From NCBI RefSeq assembly GCF_900109735.1, contig NZ_FOAS01000014.1, forward strand, positions 1-64,000: 64,000 bases of DNA, given 5' to 3'. Under the pieces are notes generated by a model that was given only the letters and a program-made list of their open reading frames with translations, did not search any database and was not told the DNA's origin. This DNA comes from Atopomonas hussainii. GTDB taxonomy: Bacteria; Pseudomonadota; Gammaproteobacteria; Pseudomonadales; Pseudomonadaceae. Below, piece after piece: positions 43,127 to 53,722 of this stretch (positions are counted from its first letter, which is position 1; each line of letters starts with the position of its first letter). Both the position numbers and the translations under genes were made by a program.

Positions 43127-45871
43127 TTACTCTTCGACAGAGTCCGCGCTGGCGGCTTCTGTTACCTGGGCAACGGCGTCCTCACCGTCTTCGAGCAGTT
43201 CGTCATCCTCGACAGAGGGCTCTTGAACTCGCTCCAAGCCAACCAACGACTCATCGCTGGCCAGTTTGATCAGGGTCACCCCTTGGGTATTACGCCCCAA
43301 GCTCGACACCTCATCCACACGGGTACGCACCAGGGTGCCTTGGTCAGAGATCAGCATGATCTCTTCGCCACATTGCACCTGAATGGCACCGACCAGCTGA
43401 CCATTACGCTCGTTGCTGACCATGGCAATCACGCCCTGACCGCCACGACCGCGACGCGGGAACTCGGCCAGCTCAGTACGCTTACCGTAGCCACGCACCG
43501 AAGCGGTGAGGATTTCCGCGCCAGCCTCGGGGATCAGCATAGAAATCAGCCGCTGCTCATCGGCCAAGCGCATACCGCGCACACCGCGAGCGGTACGACC
43601 CATGGTACGCACGTGGCTTTCTTTAAAGCGGATTACTTTGCCGCCGTCGGAGAACAGCATGACCTCTTTGCTGCCATCGGTGATGGCGGCGGCGATCAGG
43701 GTGTCGCCCTCCTCCAGCTTCAGGGCAATCAGGCCCGAGCTGCGTGGCTTGCTGAACTGCACCAACGGGGTTTTCTTCACGGTACCGAAAGCGGTGGCCA
43801 TGAAGATGTATTCGCCAGTGGGCTCATCCAAGGTGTCGTCGCTGTCATCGGCGTTGTCGTCGGCGTCATCCGCTTCGACCAGTTCGCCCTCGATCACGTT
43901 GCTGTCGTTATCGTCCAGCTCTTCTTCGTTAGCGGCTTTGGCTTGCAGCGCTTCGAGATCGATCTCAAGCATCGCGGTGATGCGCTCGCCTTCATCCAGC
44001 GGCAGCAAGTTAACCAGCGGGCGGCCACGCGCGGTACGCGAAGCCTCAGGAATTTCAAAGGTGCGCAGCCAGTACACCTTGCCCTTGCTGGAGAACAGCA
44101 GCAGCGTGGCGTGGCTGTTAGCGACTAGCAGGTGCTCGATGTAGTCTTCATCCTTCACGCCGGTGGCCGACTTACCTCGACCGCCGCGACGCTGCGCTTG
44201 ATAGACCGACAGCGGCTGGGTCTTGGCATAGCCGCCGTGGGAGATGGTCACCACGCGCTCTTCCTGCGGAATCAGGTCGGCCATGGACAAGTCCATCTGC
44301 GAAGCGACGATTTCGCTGCGACGATCGTCGCCGAACTCGGCTTTTACTTGCTCCAGCTCTTCGGTGATCACTTCCATCAGGCGCTCAGCGCTGTTGAGGA
44401 TGCGCAGCAACTCGCCGATCTGGACCAGAATCTCTTGATACTCGGCGAGCAGTTTTTCGTGCTCAAGGCCGGTCAAACGGTGCAGACGCAGCTCCAGAAT
44501 GGCTTGCGCTTGCTCGGGCGACAGGTAGTACTTGCCGTCGCGCATGCCGTAATGCTCGGGCAGATCTTCCGGGCGGCAGCTTTCCGCGCCAGCACGCTCG
44601 ACCATGTGCACCACGGCACCGGCTTCCCAACCGGTGGCGATCAAGGCTTCTTTGGCCTCGGCCGGGGTTGGCGACTTCTTGATCAGCTCAATCACCGGGT
44701 CGATATTCGACAGGGCAACCGCTTGGCCTTCCAGAATATGGCCACGCTCACGGGCTTTACGTAGCTCGTACACAGTACGGCGGGTGACCACTTCGCGGCG
44801 GTGGCGGATAAACGCCTCAAGCATTTCCTTGAGGTTTAAGGTGCGCGGCTGACCATCGACCAGCGCCACCATGTTGATACCGAACACACTCTGCAGCTGG
44901 GTTTGTGCGTAGAGGTTGTTCAGCACTACCTCGGCCACTTCGCCGCGGCGCAGCTCGATCACCACGCGCAAGCCGTCTTTGTCCGACTCGTCGCGCAGCT
45001 CGCTGATGCCTTCGATTTTCTTTTCTTTAACCAGCTCAGCGATCTTTTCGATCAGGCGCGCTTTGTTCAGCTGGTACGGCAGCTCGGTAATCACGATCTG
45101 CTGGCGGCCGCTCTTGTCGATATCTTCGAAATCGGCGCGAGCACGCATGTACACACGGCCACGGCCGGTGCGGTACGCCTCGATAATGCCAGCACGGCCA
45201 TTGATGATTGCGGCTGTGGGGAAATCCGGGCCGGGGATGAACTGCATCAGATCATCGACACCCAGCTCTGGGTTTTGGATCAGCGCCAAGCAGCCGTCGA
45301 TCACTTCGCGCAGGTTATGCGGCGGAATATTGGTCGCCATACCCACGGCAATACCGCTGGAGCCATTGACCAACAGGTTCGGCACCTTAGTAGGCATAAC
45401 CGCCGGAATTTGCTCGGTGCCGTCGTAGTTAGGCACCCAGTCGACGGTTTCTTTATCGAGGTCAGCGAGAATTTCGTGAGCCAGCTTGGCCATGCGCACT
45501 TCGGTGTAACGCATCGCCGCGGCAGAGTCGCCGTCGATGGAACCGAAGTTACCTTGACCATCGACCAAGGTGTAACGCAGCGAGAAAGGCTGCGCCATAC
45601 GCACGATGGTGTCGTACACCGCCGAGTCGCCGTGCGGGTGGTATTTACCGATGACGTCACCGACCACACGCGCCGACTTCTTGTAGGGCTTGTTCCAGTC
45701 GTTTTTCAGCTCGCTCATCGCGTAGAGCACGCGACGGTGCACGGGCTTTAAGCCATCGCGCACATCCGGGAGTGCACGCCCCACGATCACGCTCATGGCG
45801 TAATCGAGGTAGGACTGCTTCAGCTCATCTTCGATATTGACTGGGAGGATTTCTTTGGCCAGTTCGCCCAT
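43127..45871 (-). CDS. gyrA: DNA gyrase subunit A
   Basis: This encodes 914 residues. The breakage-reunion domain has the catalytic Tyr122 in '[11 protein letters not shown]', and the quinolone-resistance region reads '[12 protein letters not shown]', with Ser83 and Asp87 in E. coli numbering, which is the susceptible-type sequence. The C-terminal beta-pinwheel contains the GyrA box '[13 protein letters not shown]'. Compared with the 875-residue E. coli protein there is a roughly 45-residue acidic insertion (about 640-685, '[14 protein letters not shown]') in the C-terminal domain and an acidic tail, both reminiscent of other Pseudomonas GyrA. It introduces negative supercoils with GyrB, which is elsewhere. 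Confidence 0.97.
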   Translation of the reverse strand: MGELAKEILPVNIEDELKQSYLDYAMSVIVGRALPDVRDGLKPVHRRVLYAMSELKNDWNKPYKKSARVVGDVIGKYHPHGDSAVYDTIVRMAQPFSLRYTLVDGQGNFGSIDGDSAAAMRYTEVRMAKLAHEILADLDKETVDWVPNYDGTEQIPAVMPTKVPNLLVNGSSGIAVGMATNIPPHNLREVIDGCLALIQNPELGVDDLMQFIPGPDFPTAAIINGRAGIIEAYRTGRGRVYMRARADFEDIDKSGRQQIVITELPYQLNKARLIEKIAELVKEKKIEGISELRDESDKDGLRVVIELRRGEVAEVVLNNLYAQTQLQSVFGINMVALVDGQPRTLNLKEMLEAFIRHRREVVTRRTVYELRKARERGHILEGQAVALSNIDPVIELIKKSPTPAEAKEALIATGWEAGAVVHMVERAGAESCRPEDLPEHYGMRDGKYYLSPEQAQAILELRLHRLTGLEHEKLLAEYQEILVQIGELLRILNSAERLMEVITEELEQVKAEFGDDRRSEIVASQMDLSMADLIPQEERVVTISHGGYAKTQPLSVYQAQRRGGRGKSATGVKDEDYIEHLLVANSHATLLLFSSKGKVYWLRTFEIPEASRTARGRPLVNLLPLDEGERITAMLEIDLEALQAKAANEEELDDNDSNVIEGELVEADDADDNADDSDDTLDEPTGEYIFMATAFGTVKKTPLVQFSKPRSSGLIALKLEEGDTLIAAAITDGSKEVMLFSDGGKVIRFKESHVRTMGRTARGVRGMRLADEQRLISMLIPEAGAEILTASVRGYGKRTELAEFPRRGRGGQGVIAMVSNERNGQLVGAIQVQCGEEIMLISDQGTLVRTRVDEVSSLGRNTQGVTLIKLASDESLVGLERVQEPSVEDDELLEDGEDAVAQVTEAASADSVEE

Positions 45872-46034
45872 ATGCTGCCTGGTTCCTTGTTATCTAGCTG
45901 TCCTGCCCGCCGCGCTTTGCGCGCCTTGGGCCAAGGCCTGCCAAGTAGGTCGGCAGGCGAAAAAATGCGCTTGATGCTACCACATCACGCGCGGTGCGCT
46001 CACGCGAATATCACCCATTTAAATCAGCAGCTTA

Positions 46035-46068
46035 AAGATGGCCGGCGAAAAACCACGCTGGCCATCTT
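46035..46068 (-). terminator. Hairpin downstream of mtnA
   Basis: AAGATGGCC (46035-46043) pairs with GGCCATCTT (46060-46068). It lies 8 nt past the mtnA stop on the minus strand; the T-run is short, so it is a weak terminator at best. Confidence 0.55.
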
Positions 46069-46076
46069 GAGACGGG

Positions 46077-47150
46077 TTAATGCAGACGCTTACGACACAT
46101 CAGTGCCTGCATTTTTTCTTCATCGGGACGCTCGACAATGCCCTTTTCGGTGACGATCACGTCGATCAAATCCGCCGGGGTGATATCGAACGAGGGATTG
46201 AACACCGGCATATCCACGGTGATGCGTTGCCCCGCCACCGACAGCAACTCGTCGGGATTGCGCTCTTCGATCTCAATGTCGTCGCCACATTCGCAATCCA
46301 TGTCGATGCTGGAGCTAGGCGCCACCACCATCAGCTTGGCGCCGTGGTGCATGGCCGTGACCGCCAGCTGATAGGTGCCAATCTTGTTCGCCACGTCGCC
46401 GTTTTCGGCAATTCGGTCGGCGCCGACAATCACCCAGCGCACTTCGTGCTCACGCATCACATGCGCGGCGGCGGAATCCACATTCAGGCGCATCGGCACG
46501 CCCTCTTGCAGCAACTCCCACGCAGTCAAACGCGAGCCCTGTAGCCATGGACGGGTTTCATTGACGAACACGCGCTCCACCAGCCCAGCCAAATGCGCCG
46601 CACGCACCACACCCAGCGCGGTACCAAAGCCACCGGTCGCCAAAGCGCCGGCATTGCAGTGGGTATAAATGTGTTGCGGATGCGGATTGTCGCGCTCGAT
46701 CACTTCGGCGCCCAACTGGGCCATCACCAAGTTAGCTTCGCGGTCGCTGGTGTAAATCTCCAGCGCCTCTTGCTCCAACGCTTGCAGGGCTGTGTCGTCG
46801 CTTTGCGCCGCCAAACATTCCGCCATTCGGCGCAGCGCCCAAAATAAGTTGACCGCTGTGGGCCTAGCTTCAGCGAGCTGCTGGCAATCGGCGGCTAACG
46901 CACCACGCCAATCACCGCCGGCGGCGTAACGCGCACGTGCCGCCAACACCACAGCAAAGGCCGCGGCAATGCCGATTGCCGGTGCGCCGCGCACCAGCAT
47001 GTCGCGAATCGCCGTCGCCACATCGCTGCTGCGTTCAAACCGCTGCCAATGCTCTTTAAGCGGCAGCTGACGTTGATCAAGCAGGTACAAGCTGCCATCG
47101 TGCCAACGAATCGGTACCACCTTCTCGGCCGCTAGCAAACGCTCGCGCAT
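46077..47150 (-). CDS. mtnA: S-methyl-5-thioribose-1-phosphate isomerase
   Basis: This encodes 357 residues from the ATG at 47150 ([19 protein letters not shown]); an in-frame extension to 47246 would cover the divergent promoter and is rejected. eIF2B-like fold with '[14 protein letters not shown]', the catalytic Cys in '[18 protein letters not shown]' and the Asp in '[19 protein letters not shown]'. It isomerises methylthioribose-1-phosphate to methylthioribulose-1-phosphate in methionine salvage. The divergent neighbour encodes a probable methylthioadenosine deaminase, an earlier step of the same route. Confidence 0.95.
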   Translation of the reverse strand: MRERLLAAEKVVPIRWHDGSLYLLDQRQLPLKEHWQRFERSSDVATAIRDMLVRGAPAIGIAAAFAVVLAARARYAAGGDWRGALAADCQQLAEARPTAVNLFWALRRMAECLAAQSDDTALQALEQEALEIYTSDREANLVMAQLGAEVIERDNPHPQHIYTHCNAGALATGGFGTALGVVRAAHLAGLVERVFVNETRPWLQGSRLTAWELLQEGVPMRLNVDSAAAHVMREHEVRWVIVGADRIAENGDVANKIGTYQLAVTAMHHGAKLMVVAPSSSIDMDCECGDDIEIEERNPDELLSVAGQRITVDMPVFNPSFDITPADLIDVIVTEKGIVERPDEEKMQALMCRKRLH

Positions 47151-47244
47151 GACAGTCTCCACCCTCAAAAAGCGCGGCATTATAGCCGCCCCGTGGCTTC
47201 TTGGCTCGGGTATACTGGCGCGACTTAAAATCGCCGGACACCCC

Positions 47245-48570
47245 ATGCCAGACCACGCCGCCCCGCTCGATTTACTCGTCCTGCCCAGCTACCTCGTACC
47301 GGTTGAGCCTGCTGGTGTGGTACTGCGTGATCACGCACTGGGCGTTCGCGACGGCGTCATCACTATTATCTGCCCCGCAGAGCAAGCACGCACGCTTAAC
47401 GCCAAACAAACCCTTGAGTTACCCGGCATGCTGCTGGCCCCCGGCCTGATCAATGCGCATGGCCATGCGGCGATGAGTTTGTTTCGCGGTTTAGCCGATG
47501 ACCTGCCGCTGATGACCTGGCTGCAAGAGCACATCTGGCCCGCCGAAGGCCAATGGGTGAATGAAGACTTCGTGCGCTGCGGCACCGAACTCGCGGTTGC
47601 CGAGCAGGTGCTCGGCGGCATCACCAGCAGCGCCGATATGTACTTTTACCCCGGCATTGCCGCCGAGGTGTATCACGCTGCCGGCGTACGTGCGCAGATC
47701 AGCGTGCCAGTGATCGACTTCCCCGTGCCCGGCGCCAGCGATACCGCCAGCGCACTGCGCCAAGGCTTGCGCTTGCACGACGAGCTGAAGAACCACCCGC
47801 GCCTTAGCGTTGCGCTGGGCCCGCACGCGCCCTACACGGTTAACGATGACAACCTTAAGCAAGTGCGCCTGCTGGCTGAAGAATGTGACCTAAACATTCA
47901 CATGCACATTCATGAAACCGCCCACGAGGTGCAAGAAGCGCTCGCCAATACCGGCCAACGCCCTTTGGCGCGCTTGGCTGAGTTAGGCCTGCTCGGCCCG
48001 CGCCTGCAAGCGGTGCACATGACGCAGATCAGCGACGACGATCTGGCCCTTTTGGTAGAAAGCAACACCAGCGTGATCCACTGCCCAGAGTCGAACATGA
48101 AACTCGCCAGCGGCTTTTGCCCCGTCGAACGTCTCTGGCAAGCCGGGGTGAATGTGGCGATTGGCACCGACGGCGCGGCGAGCAATAACGATTTGGATTT
48201 GCTCGGCGAAACCCGCACCGCCGCACTGTTAGCCAAAGCTGTCAGCGGTGATGCCACTGCTTTAGATGCACACCGCGCCTTGCGCATGGCCACCTTAAAT
48301 GGCGCCCGCGCCTTAGGCCTAGACGCACAGATCGGCTCGCTGGAAGTCGGCAAACAGGCTGACATGGTCGCTTTTGATTTATCCGGGCTTACCCAGCAAC
48401 CGCTGTACGACCCGGTATCACAACTGATTTACGCCAGCTCACGTGACTGCGTGCAGCATGTTTGGGTAGCCGGCAAGCCTTTGCTGAGCAACCGCCAACT
48501 GCAACGCCACGATAGCAGCGCCCTGCGCGCTGCTGCTCAACAGTGGGCTGAGCGCATTCGTCCTCGTTAA
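47245..48570 (+). CDS. TRZ/ATZ-family amidohydrolase, probable 5'-methylthioadenosine deaminase
   Basis: This encodes 441 residues from the ATG at 47245 ([17 protein letters not shown]); the ORF extension to 47149 overlaps the mtnA start. Amidohydrolase metal site: '[19 protein letters not shown]' (HxH), 'HIHETAHEV', '[12 protein letters not shown]' and the Asp of '[12 protein letters not shown]'. The homologue in P. aeruginosa (PA3170) deaminates methylthioadenosine to methylthioinosine in place of direct phosphorolysis; the divergent mtnA supports that assignment here. An S-adenosylhomocysteine or other adenosine deaminase is the main alternative. ubiG follows 9 nt downstream. Confidence 0.85.
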   Translation: MPDHAAPLDLLVLPSYLVPVEPAGVVLRDHALGVRDGVITIICPAEQARTLNAKQTLELPGMLLAPGLINAHGHAAMSLFRGLADDLPLMTWLQEHIWPAEGQWVNEDFVRCGTELAVAEQVLGGITSSADMYFYPGIAAEVYHAAGVRAQISVPVIDFPVPGASDTASALRQGLRLHDELKNHPRLSVALGPHAPYTVNDDNLKQVRLLAEECDLNIHMHIHETAHEVQEALANTGQRPLARLAELGLLGPRLQAVHMTQISDDDLALLVESNTSVIHCPESNMKLASGFCPVERLWQAGVNVAIGTDGAASNNDLDLLGETRTAALLAKAVSGDATALDAHRALRMATLNGARALGLDAQIGSLEVGKQADMVAFDLSGLTQQPLYDPVSQLIYASSRDCVQHVWVAGKPLLSNRQLQRHDSSALRAAAQQWAERIRPR

Positions 48571-48579
48571 GGAATGCTT

Positions 48580-49278
48580 ATGAGCAACGTTGACCGTAGT
48601 GAAGTCGCCAAATTCGAAGCCCTCGCCAGCCGCTGGTGGGACCGCAACAGCGAATTTAAACCGCTGCACGACATCAACCCGCTGCGCGTGCAGTGGATTG
48701 ATCAGCGCGCCGGGCTTGCCGGCAAGACTGTGCTCGACGTCGGTTGTGGCGGCGGCATTTTGAGCGAAGCCATGGCGCTGCGTGGCGCCGATGTCACCGG
48801 CATCGACATGGGCGAAGCACCGCTGGCAGTGGCGCAGCTGCATCAGCTGGAGTCCGGCGCCAAGGTCAATTACCGCCGCTGCACCGCTGAAGAATTGGCT
48901 GCCGAAATGCCCGGCCAGTTCGATGTAGTCACCTGCCTAGAGATGCTCGAACACGTGCCGGACCCGGCCTCAGTCATTCGCGCCTGCTACACGCTGGTTA
49001 AGCCCGGTGGCGAAGTGTTCTTCTCCACCATCAACCGCAACCCCAAGGCCTATCTGTTCGCCATCATCGGTGCGGAATATGTGCTGCGCATGCTGCCGCG
49101 TGGCACCCACGACTTTAAAAAGTTTATTCGCCCCTCCGAGCTGGGCGCTTGGTGCCGCGCCGCCGACCTCGACGTGAAAGAAATCATCGGCCTGACCTAC
49201 AACCCGCTGACCCGCACCTACAAGCTAGAAGCCGATGTGGACGTGAACTACATGATCCACACCCATAAGGACGCCTGA
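48580..49278 (+). CDS. ubiG: Bifunctional ubiquinone O-methyltransferase
   Basis: This encodes 232 residues from the ATG at 48580 ([13 protein letters not shown]), which has AAGGA at the right distance; the ATG at 48574 is too close to it. SAM-binding motif '[20 protein letters not shown]' (about residues 50-69) and '[16 protein letters not shown]'. It methylates hydroxyls of polyprenyl-quinol intermediates twice in ubiquinone synthesis, at the membrane surface. The stop overlaps the mupP start (TGATG), so the two are coupled. Confidence 0.95.
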   Translation: MSNVDRSEVAKFEALASRWWDRNSEFKPLHDINPLRVQWIDQRAGLAGKTVLDVGCGGGILSEAMALRGADVTGIDMGEAPLAVAQLHQLESGAKVNYRRCTAEELAAEMPGQFDVVTCLEMLEHVPDPASVIRACYTLVKPGGEVFFSTINRNPKAYLFAIIGAEYVLRMLPRGTHDFKKFIRPSELGAWCRAADLDVKEIIGLTYNPLTRTYKLEADVDVNYMIHTHKDA

Positions 49279-49949
49279 TGCGCTTAAAAGCCGTACTGTT
49301 CGACCTCGATGGCACCTTGCTGGACACCGCGCCCGACTTTATCGCCGTGACCCAAGCCATGCGCGCCGCACGCGGCTTGCCGCCGGCTGATGAAGACGCC
49401 GTGCGTGCGGTGGTCAGTGATGGCGCCCGCGCCATGGTGGCCACCGCCTTTGCCATCGACCCCGACAGCGACGCGTTTGAGCCGCTTAGACAAGATTTTC
49501 TTGAGCGTTATTTGGATCACTGCGCTGTGTATTCGCGCCCCTATGCCGGCATCGAAGAACTGCTCGCCAGCCTTGAGCAAGCCCGCCTGCACTGGGGCGT
49601 GGTCACCAATAAGCCGGTGCGTTTTGCCGAGCCACTGATGCGTGCGCTTAACCTGCATGAACGCAGTGCGGTGCTGATTTGCCCAGACCACGTAGCCCGC
49701 AGCAAGCCTGACCCAGAGCCACTGCATTTAGCCTGCACGCAACTGAATATCGAGCCCAGCGAAGTGCTGTATGTGGGCGACCACGTGCGCGATATCGAAG
49801 CAGGCCGCGCCGCTGGTATGCGCACCTGCGCGGTGCGCTACGGCTACATTCACCCCGAGGACAACCCCGGCAACTGGGGCGCCGACGTGGTGATCGACCA
49901 GCCGCTAGACCTGCGCCGCGTGCTCGAACAAGCCCTGTGCGGCTGCTAA
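49278..49949 (+). CDS. mupP: N-acetylmuramic acid 6-phosphate phosphatase (HAD family)
   Basis: This encodes 223 residues. HAD motifs: '[12 protein letters not shown]' (I), 'VVTNKP' (II), the Lys of '[18 protein letters not shown]' (III) and '[15 protein letters not shown]' (IV). Position directly after ubiG and before yciK is the Pseudomonas location of MupP, a peptidoglycan-recycling phosphatase that affects intrinsic fosfomycin resistance. By sequence alone it could be called a phosphoglycolate phosphatase; gene order decides for MupP. Confidence 0.88.
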   Translation: MRLKAVLFDLDGTLLDTAPDFIAVTQAMRAARGLPPADEDAVRAVVSDGARAMVATAFAIDPDSDAFEPLRQDFLERYLDHCAVYSRPYAGIEELLASLEQARLHWGVVTNKPVRFAEPLMRALNLHERSAVLICPDHVARSKPDPEPLHLACTQLNIEPSEVLYVGDHVRDIEAGRAAGMRTCAVRYGYIHPEDNPGNWGADVVIDQPLDLRRVLEQALCGC

Positions 49950-49996
49950 TAACTGACTGATTTATTTGGCGCAGCGCGCCACCCAAGGAGCCCTTC

Positions 49997-50737
49997 ATGT
50001 TCGACTACAGTGCCCCCGCCGAGCTGCTTAAAGGTCGCACGATTTTGGTCACTGGTGCCGGCAAAGGCATCGGTGCCGCTGCTGCGCGAAGCTTTGCCGC
50101 ACACGGCGCCACGGTAATTTTGCTGGGCCGCAATATCGAAGCGCTGGAGCATATCTACGACCAGATTGAAGCCGCTGGCCACCCACAACCAGCCATCTAC
50201 CCGCTGAACTTAGAAACCGCACAAGCCCACGAATACGACGAGCTAGCCGCCACCTTAGAGCGCGAATTCGGCCATATCGACGGCGTGCTGCATAACGCCG
50301 CGCAACTCGGCCCGATGGCGCCGATTGATCAGTACGCTGCCGACCACTGGCAGCGTGTGATGCAGGTGAACGTCAACGCTGCGTTCAACCTGACCCGCAC
50401 CCTGCTACCGCTGCTGCGTTTATCCAGCGACGCCTCGGTGGTGTTCACCTCCAGCAGCGTGGGCCGCAAGGGCCGTGCTTTCTGGGGCGCCTATGCGGTA
50501 TCGAAGTTTGCCACCGAAGGCTTAATGCAAGTGCTAGCCGACGAGTTGGACGGCACCGGCAACGTGCGCGCTAACTGCATCAACCCCGGCGCTACCCGCA
50601 CCAGCATGCGCGCTGCGGCTTACCCCGGGGAAAACCCCGACAAGAACCCTGCCCCCGAAGACATCATGCCGGTGTATCTGTACCTCATGGGTGCCGATAG
50701 CCAAGGCATCAACGGGCAAAGTTTCGACGCTCAATAA
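49997..50737 (+). CDS. yciK: YciK-type short-chain oxidoreductase
   Basis: This encodes 246 residues with AAGGAGC upstream. SDR motifs 'LVTGAGKGIGAAAARSFAAHG' (about 16-36), 'VLHNAAQLG' and catalytic Ser with Tyr-xxx-Lys in 'SSSVGRKGRAFWGAYAVSKF' are all present. The family is conserved in Enterobacteria and Pseudomonads, with no firmly established substrate. It is the last gene of the ubiG-mupP-yciK run and is followed by a hairpin. Confidence 0.9.
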   Translation: MFDYSAPAELLKGRTILVTGAGKGIGAAAARSFAAHGATVILLGRNIEALEHIYDQIEAAGHPQPAIYPLNLETAQAHEYDELAATLEREFGHIDGVLHNAAQLGPMAPIDQYAADHWQRVMQVNVNAAFNLTRTLLPLLRLSSDASVVFTSSSVGRKGRAFWGAYAVSKFATEGLMQVLADELDGTGNVRANCINPGATRTSMRAAAYPGENPDKNPAPEDIMPVYLYLMGADSQGINGQSFDAQ

Positions 50738-50756
50738 CCGTCAATAAAACGGCAAC

Positions 50757-50783
50757 GTCTGCGGCAAGCACCTTGCCGCAGAC
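50757..50783 (+). terminator. Hairpin after yciK
   Basis: GTCTGCGGCAAG (50757-50768) is perfectly complementary to CTTGCCGCAGAC (50772-50783) around a 3-nt loop, with a second small hairpin (50794-50809) after it. There is no long T-run. Confidence 0.55.
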
Positions 50784-50939
50784 GGCAAAAGCCTGCCAAT
50801 TAGCTGGCACTACGCCACTGAGCGGCAGCACAAAAAACGCCAAAACCCGCTCCACAGCTAGCCTGCTTCGCTTCTGGCACAGTTTGCGCTTTAACCCTGT
50901 CAACCATGCCCATTAGTGTTTACTCCAGTAGAGGTTTCC

Positions 50940-51866
50940 ATGGCAGGCTCGGTTCAAAGCAACACCATCGACTTCGACACCGCCCGGTTGCAAATCGCTC
51001 AGCCGCGTCGTCGTCGCGTGCAAAGCCAAACCCCGCGCAGCTTGGAGAGTATCCGCCAGCAGTTGGTGAGCATGCTGCAGACCAGCTTGGAGATGGAGCG
51101 CCTGCTGGCAATTTTCTTTCAGGAACTGCAACACGCCTGCCCGATTGACGCCCTGAGCTATCAAAACGCCCCGGTTGAGTTGCGTATCGAGCTGGGTCAG
51201 CGTGGCAGTCACTCGGCCAGCTATCGCCTCACCCACGAAAGCCAATACTTGGGCGAGCTGGTTCTGCGTCGCCAACAGCGTTTTGAAGAAGCTGAATTGG
51301 CGCGTATCGAAACCCTGATCGGCGCCCTGTTGTTCCCCATGCGCAATGCGCTGATGTACCGCGATGCCCTGCGCAGCGCGCTGCGTGACGGCCTGACCGG
51401 CACCGGCAACCGCGTCGCCATGGATAAAACCTTGGAGCGCGAAGTGGCCATGGCCAAGCGTCATCAGCAGCCGCTGTCGGCCTTGCTGATCGACATCGAC
51501 CACTTCAAAAACCTCAATGATCAGTGGGGCCATCAATCCGGTGACGAAGCCCTGCGCTCGGTTGCTAATGCGATCAAAAGCTCGCTGCGCAACATCGACA
51601 TGGTGTTTCGCTACGGCGGCGAAGAGTTTCTCGTGCTGCTGACCAACACCAGCCGCCAAGATGCGCTGATGATTGCCGAGCGCATTCGGCAAAACATCGA
51701 CAGCCTGCAGTTCCGCGTCAACAGCCAGAACATTCCGCTGTCAGTCAGCCTTGGCTGTGCCAGTTTGCACAGCGACGAAAACGGCAGCGACTTGATCCAG
51801 CGCGCCGACCAAGCGCTCTATCAAGCCAAACGTAATGGCCGCAATCAGGTCAGCTTGGCTGTTTAA
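50940..51866 (+). CDS. GGDEF diguanylate cyclase (cytoplasmic)
   Basis: This encodes 308 residues from the ATG at 50940 with AGAGG upstream. Residues 1-130 form an N-terminal sensory region without a motif I know and without membrane helices. The GGDEF domain (about 145-305) has active-site 'FRYGGEEFLVLL' and the product-inhibition site RNID five residues before it. It should make cyclic-di-GMP. It corresponds in size and location to P. aeruginosa PA3177. The 3' end overlaps the convergent pfkB gene by 17 nt. Confidence 0.9.
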   Translation: MAGSVQSNTIDFDTARLQIAQPRRRRVQSQTPRSLESIRQQLVSMLQTSLEMERLLAIFFQELQHACPIDALSYQNAPVELRIELGQRGSHSASYRLTHESQYLGELVLRRQQRFEEAELARIETLIGALLFPMRNALMYRDALRSALRDGLTGTGNRVAMDKTLEREVAMAKRHQQPLSALLIDIDHFKNLNDQWGHQSGDEALRSVANAIKSSLRNIDMVFRYGGEEFLVLLTNTSRQDALMIAERIRQNIDSLQFRVNSQNIPLSVSLGCASLHSDENGSDLIQRADQALYQAKRNGRNQVSLAV

Positions 51867-52800
51867 GCTCGCGGAATAACTGCTCGACCGTCGCCGCCTC
51901 ACACAGCCGATCACTCGGCGTTAAGGTGGCGGCTGTTCCAGCAGCCATGCCATACAGCACGGCCGCACGCACACTAACGGCATCATTCGGCGGCTTGGTT
52001 AATGCCGCGGCGATAAAGCCGGCCACTAGACTATCCCCCGCTCCCACACTGCTGATGCTCGCCACCGTTGGCGCCTGCTGGCTATCCACGCCCCAAGGGC
52101 TTGCCCACGCCGCGCCGCTCGCGCCACAAGACACCAACACCAGCTGCGCCAAGCCACGCGCCACCAGTTGTTGCGCGGCCAGCCCCGCTTGCTCAATAGG
52201 TACGCTGGGTACGCCGAGCAAATCCGCCAGCTCATGCACATTGGGTTTGATCAAATACGCCGATTCTTCAGCAAGCACGGCGGCCAAGACGTTACCCGGC
52301 AAATCCAGCACGCAGCGCGCGCCAGCGTGCTTGGCCAGACGCATGGCACGCACCACGACTGCGGCATCACATCCTGCCGGCAAGCTGCCGCTGATCACCA
52401 GATACCGATAGCCAGACAAGTCCGCGAGCGCTTGCAAAACAGTATCGATTTCGCTGTGCGCCAAAGTCGCCCCCGGCATGATCAAGCGATATTCTCGGCC
52501 TGTGCTGCGTTCGTGCACGTTCAAACATTCGCGCAGCGGCGCCGCCACGGCCACGGCATGCGCGCTTACGCCAGCTTCTTCTAGCGCCTGCTGCAATAAC
52601 GCGGCTGCCGGGCCGCCAGCGGGATACACCGCCTGCGCTGGGCAGCCCAAGCTCACCAATGCACGCGCTACGTTGAGCCCGCCACCTCCGGCACTTAACG
52701 TCGGCGCGCTGAGGCGTAATTTACTCTCGGGCCTGAGCGCTTCTAGGCTGCTGGCTTTATCAAGCGAGGGGTTTAGCGTCAGGGTTACGACGGCAGGCAT
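51850..52800 (-). CDS. pfkB: PfkB-family hexose-phosphate kinase, probable 6-phosphofructokinase II
   Basis: This encodes 316 residues. Ribokinase/PfkB fold with 'SAGGGGLNVARALVSLG' (about 36-52), 'LVISGSLPAG', 'LIKPNVHELADLLG' and the catalytic 'VGAGDSLVAGF' (Asp256). The sequence pattern, including 'YPAGGPAAALL', 'YRLIMPGATL' and 'TPSDRLC', is close to E. coli PfkB. No fructose PTS genes (fruA, fruB) are adjacent, which argues against the alternative 1-phosphofructokinase (FruK). Most pseudomonads lack a 6-phosphofructokinase, so its role would be of interest. It overlaps the convergent diguanylate cyclase gene. Confidence 0.78.
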   Translation of the reverse strand: MPAVVTLTLNPSLDKASSLEALRPESKLRLSAPTLSAGGGGLNVARALVSLGCPAQAVYPAGGPAAALLQQALEEAGVSAHAVAVAAPLRECLNVHERSTGREYRLIMPGATLAHSEIDTVLQALADLSGYRYLVISGSLPAGCDAAVVVRAMRLAKHAGARCVLDLPGNVLAAVLAEESAYLIKPNVHELADLLGVPSVPIEQAGLAAQQLVARGLAQLVLVSCGASGAAWASPWGVDSQQAPTVASISSVGAGDSLVAGFIAAALTKPPNDAVSVRAAVLYGMAAGTAATLTPSDRLCEAATVEQLFRELKQPS

Positions 52801-52893
52801 GGCACTCTCCTAGGCATAGGGTAAGCCTAGGGTTTGTTGTGCTTTTGATACAAGCTGCACCGAAACAGCTCACTGCCCCCTCTTGCCGAGCCG

Positions 52894-53712
52894 TTAGCGT
52901 TGCAACGCCAGCATGGCGTCGTCGTATTGCGCGTGCAAAGCATCCAGCGAATGACTGGCTAGCTGGAAGAATTCCGTTGCGCCCAAGTCGACTTGGCCGC
53001 GTAACAGCACCCTGTCCAAGCACCCCAGCAAGGCCTGTAAGGCATTCTTCTGCTCACGACTGGGCGGCAGCTGCTGCCAGATCGCCTGACTGGCGTGCTC
53101 GACTTGTTCGCGCAGGTAGTTCAGGCGAATGCGTGTCACGCTGTCGCAATAGCCATCGGCACAGGCACCACTGCCGAGCGCACGTACTTGCCCCACGCAT
53201 TCAGCCACTGCGAGTAATTCACGCCACAGAATGCGCACGTGCAAGCCATTGGCTAAGCGCAGGCGCGATAAGCGAAACTGCAAAGCCAAGTCTTCAATCA
53301 GGTACAGCACGTTCTGAATCAGATTATTGTGCTGCGCCAAGCAGTCTTCGGCATGCAGCTGCAAGCTGCTACTGCCCAAGCGCTGCCAGTGATCGGTGAT
53401 GCCGAGCCAACGCTCATTGCTGGCCAGCCAAGGCAGCTCGGCGCTCAAAACAGTTAAGCGCTGATCAAGCTGACGCTGCAGCTGCTCACGCTCTTGCGCC
53501 ATGGACTTGCTGCCGTGATGCCAGGCGTAACTCACCCCGCGATGACGCTGCATTTGCGCCAAAATCTCGCGCAGGCGGCCCAACCACATCAGACCTTGCT
53601 GCTGCGTGCGGCGTAAGCGTCGCGCGGTTTGCAGGTGAACCAGCCAGCTGACCAATGCCAACGACAACACCACACCGACAAAGGCTGCACCAGCCCATAA
53701 CCATGCGTGCAT
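52894..53712 (-). CDS. Membrane-anchored helical protein, possible nitrate/nitrite-sensing-like module of a split chemoreceptor
   Basis: This encodes 272 residues with AAGGAGCG upstream. One N-terminal membrane helix (about residues 5-26) is followed by a long, mostly helical, Gln/Leu-rich region; 'LREILAQMQRHRGVSYAW' resembles the start of NIT-type four-helix sensory domains. Two Cys ('GACADGYC') lie near residue 190. With a single anchor the body could lie on either side of the membrane; the Arg-rich flank after the helix favours the cytoplasm. It starts 10 nt after the MCP stop, so the pair is co-expressed. I do not recognise the family with confidence. Confidence 0.7.
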   Translation of the reverse strand: MHAWLWAGAAFVGVVLSLALVSWLVHLQTARRLRRTQQQGLMWLGRLREILAQMQRHRGVSYAWHHGSKSMAQEREQLQRQLDQRLTVLSAELPWLASNERWLGITDHWQRLGSSSLQLHAEDCLAQHNNLIQNVLYLIEDLALQFRLSRLRLANGLHVRILWRELLAVAECVGQVRALGSGACADGYCDSVTRIRLNYLREQVEHASQAIWQQLPPSREQKNALQALLGCLDRVLLRGQVDLGATEFFQLASHSLDALHAQYDDAMLALQR

Positions 53713-53722
53713 TGTTCGCTCC

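Noticed and set aside
43049..45751. Long plus-strand frames opposite gyrA and serC (up to 359 codons)
   Set aside because: They are antisense shadows of strongly conserved genes, with low-complexity His/Gln-rich translations and no motifs.
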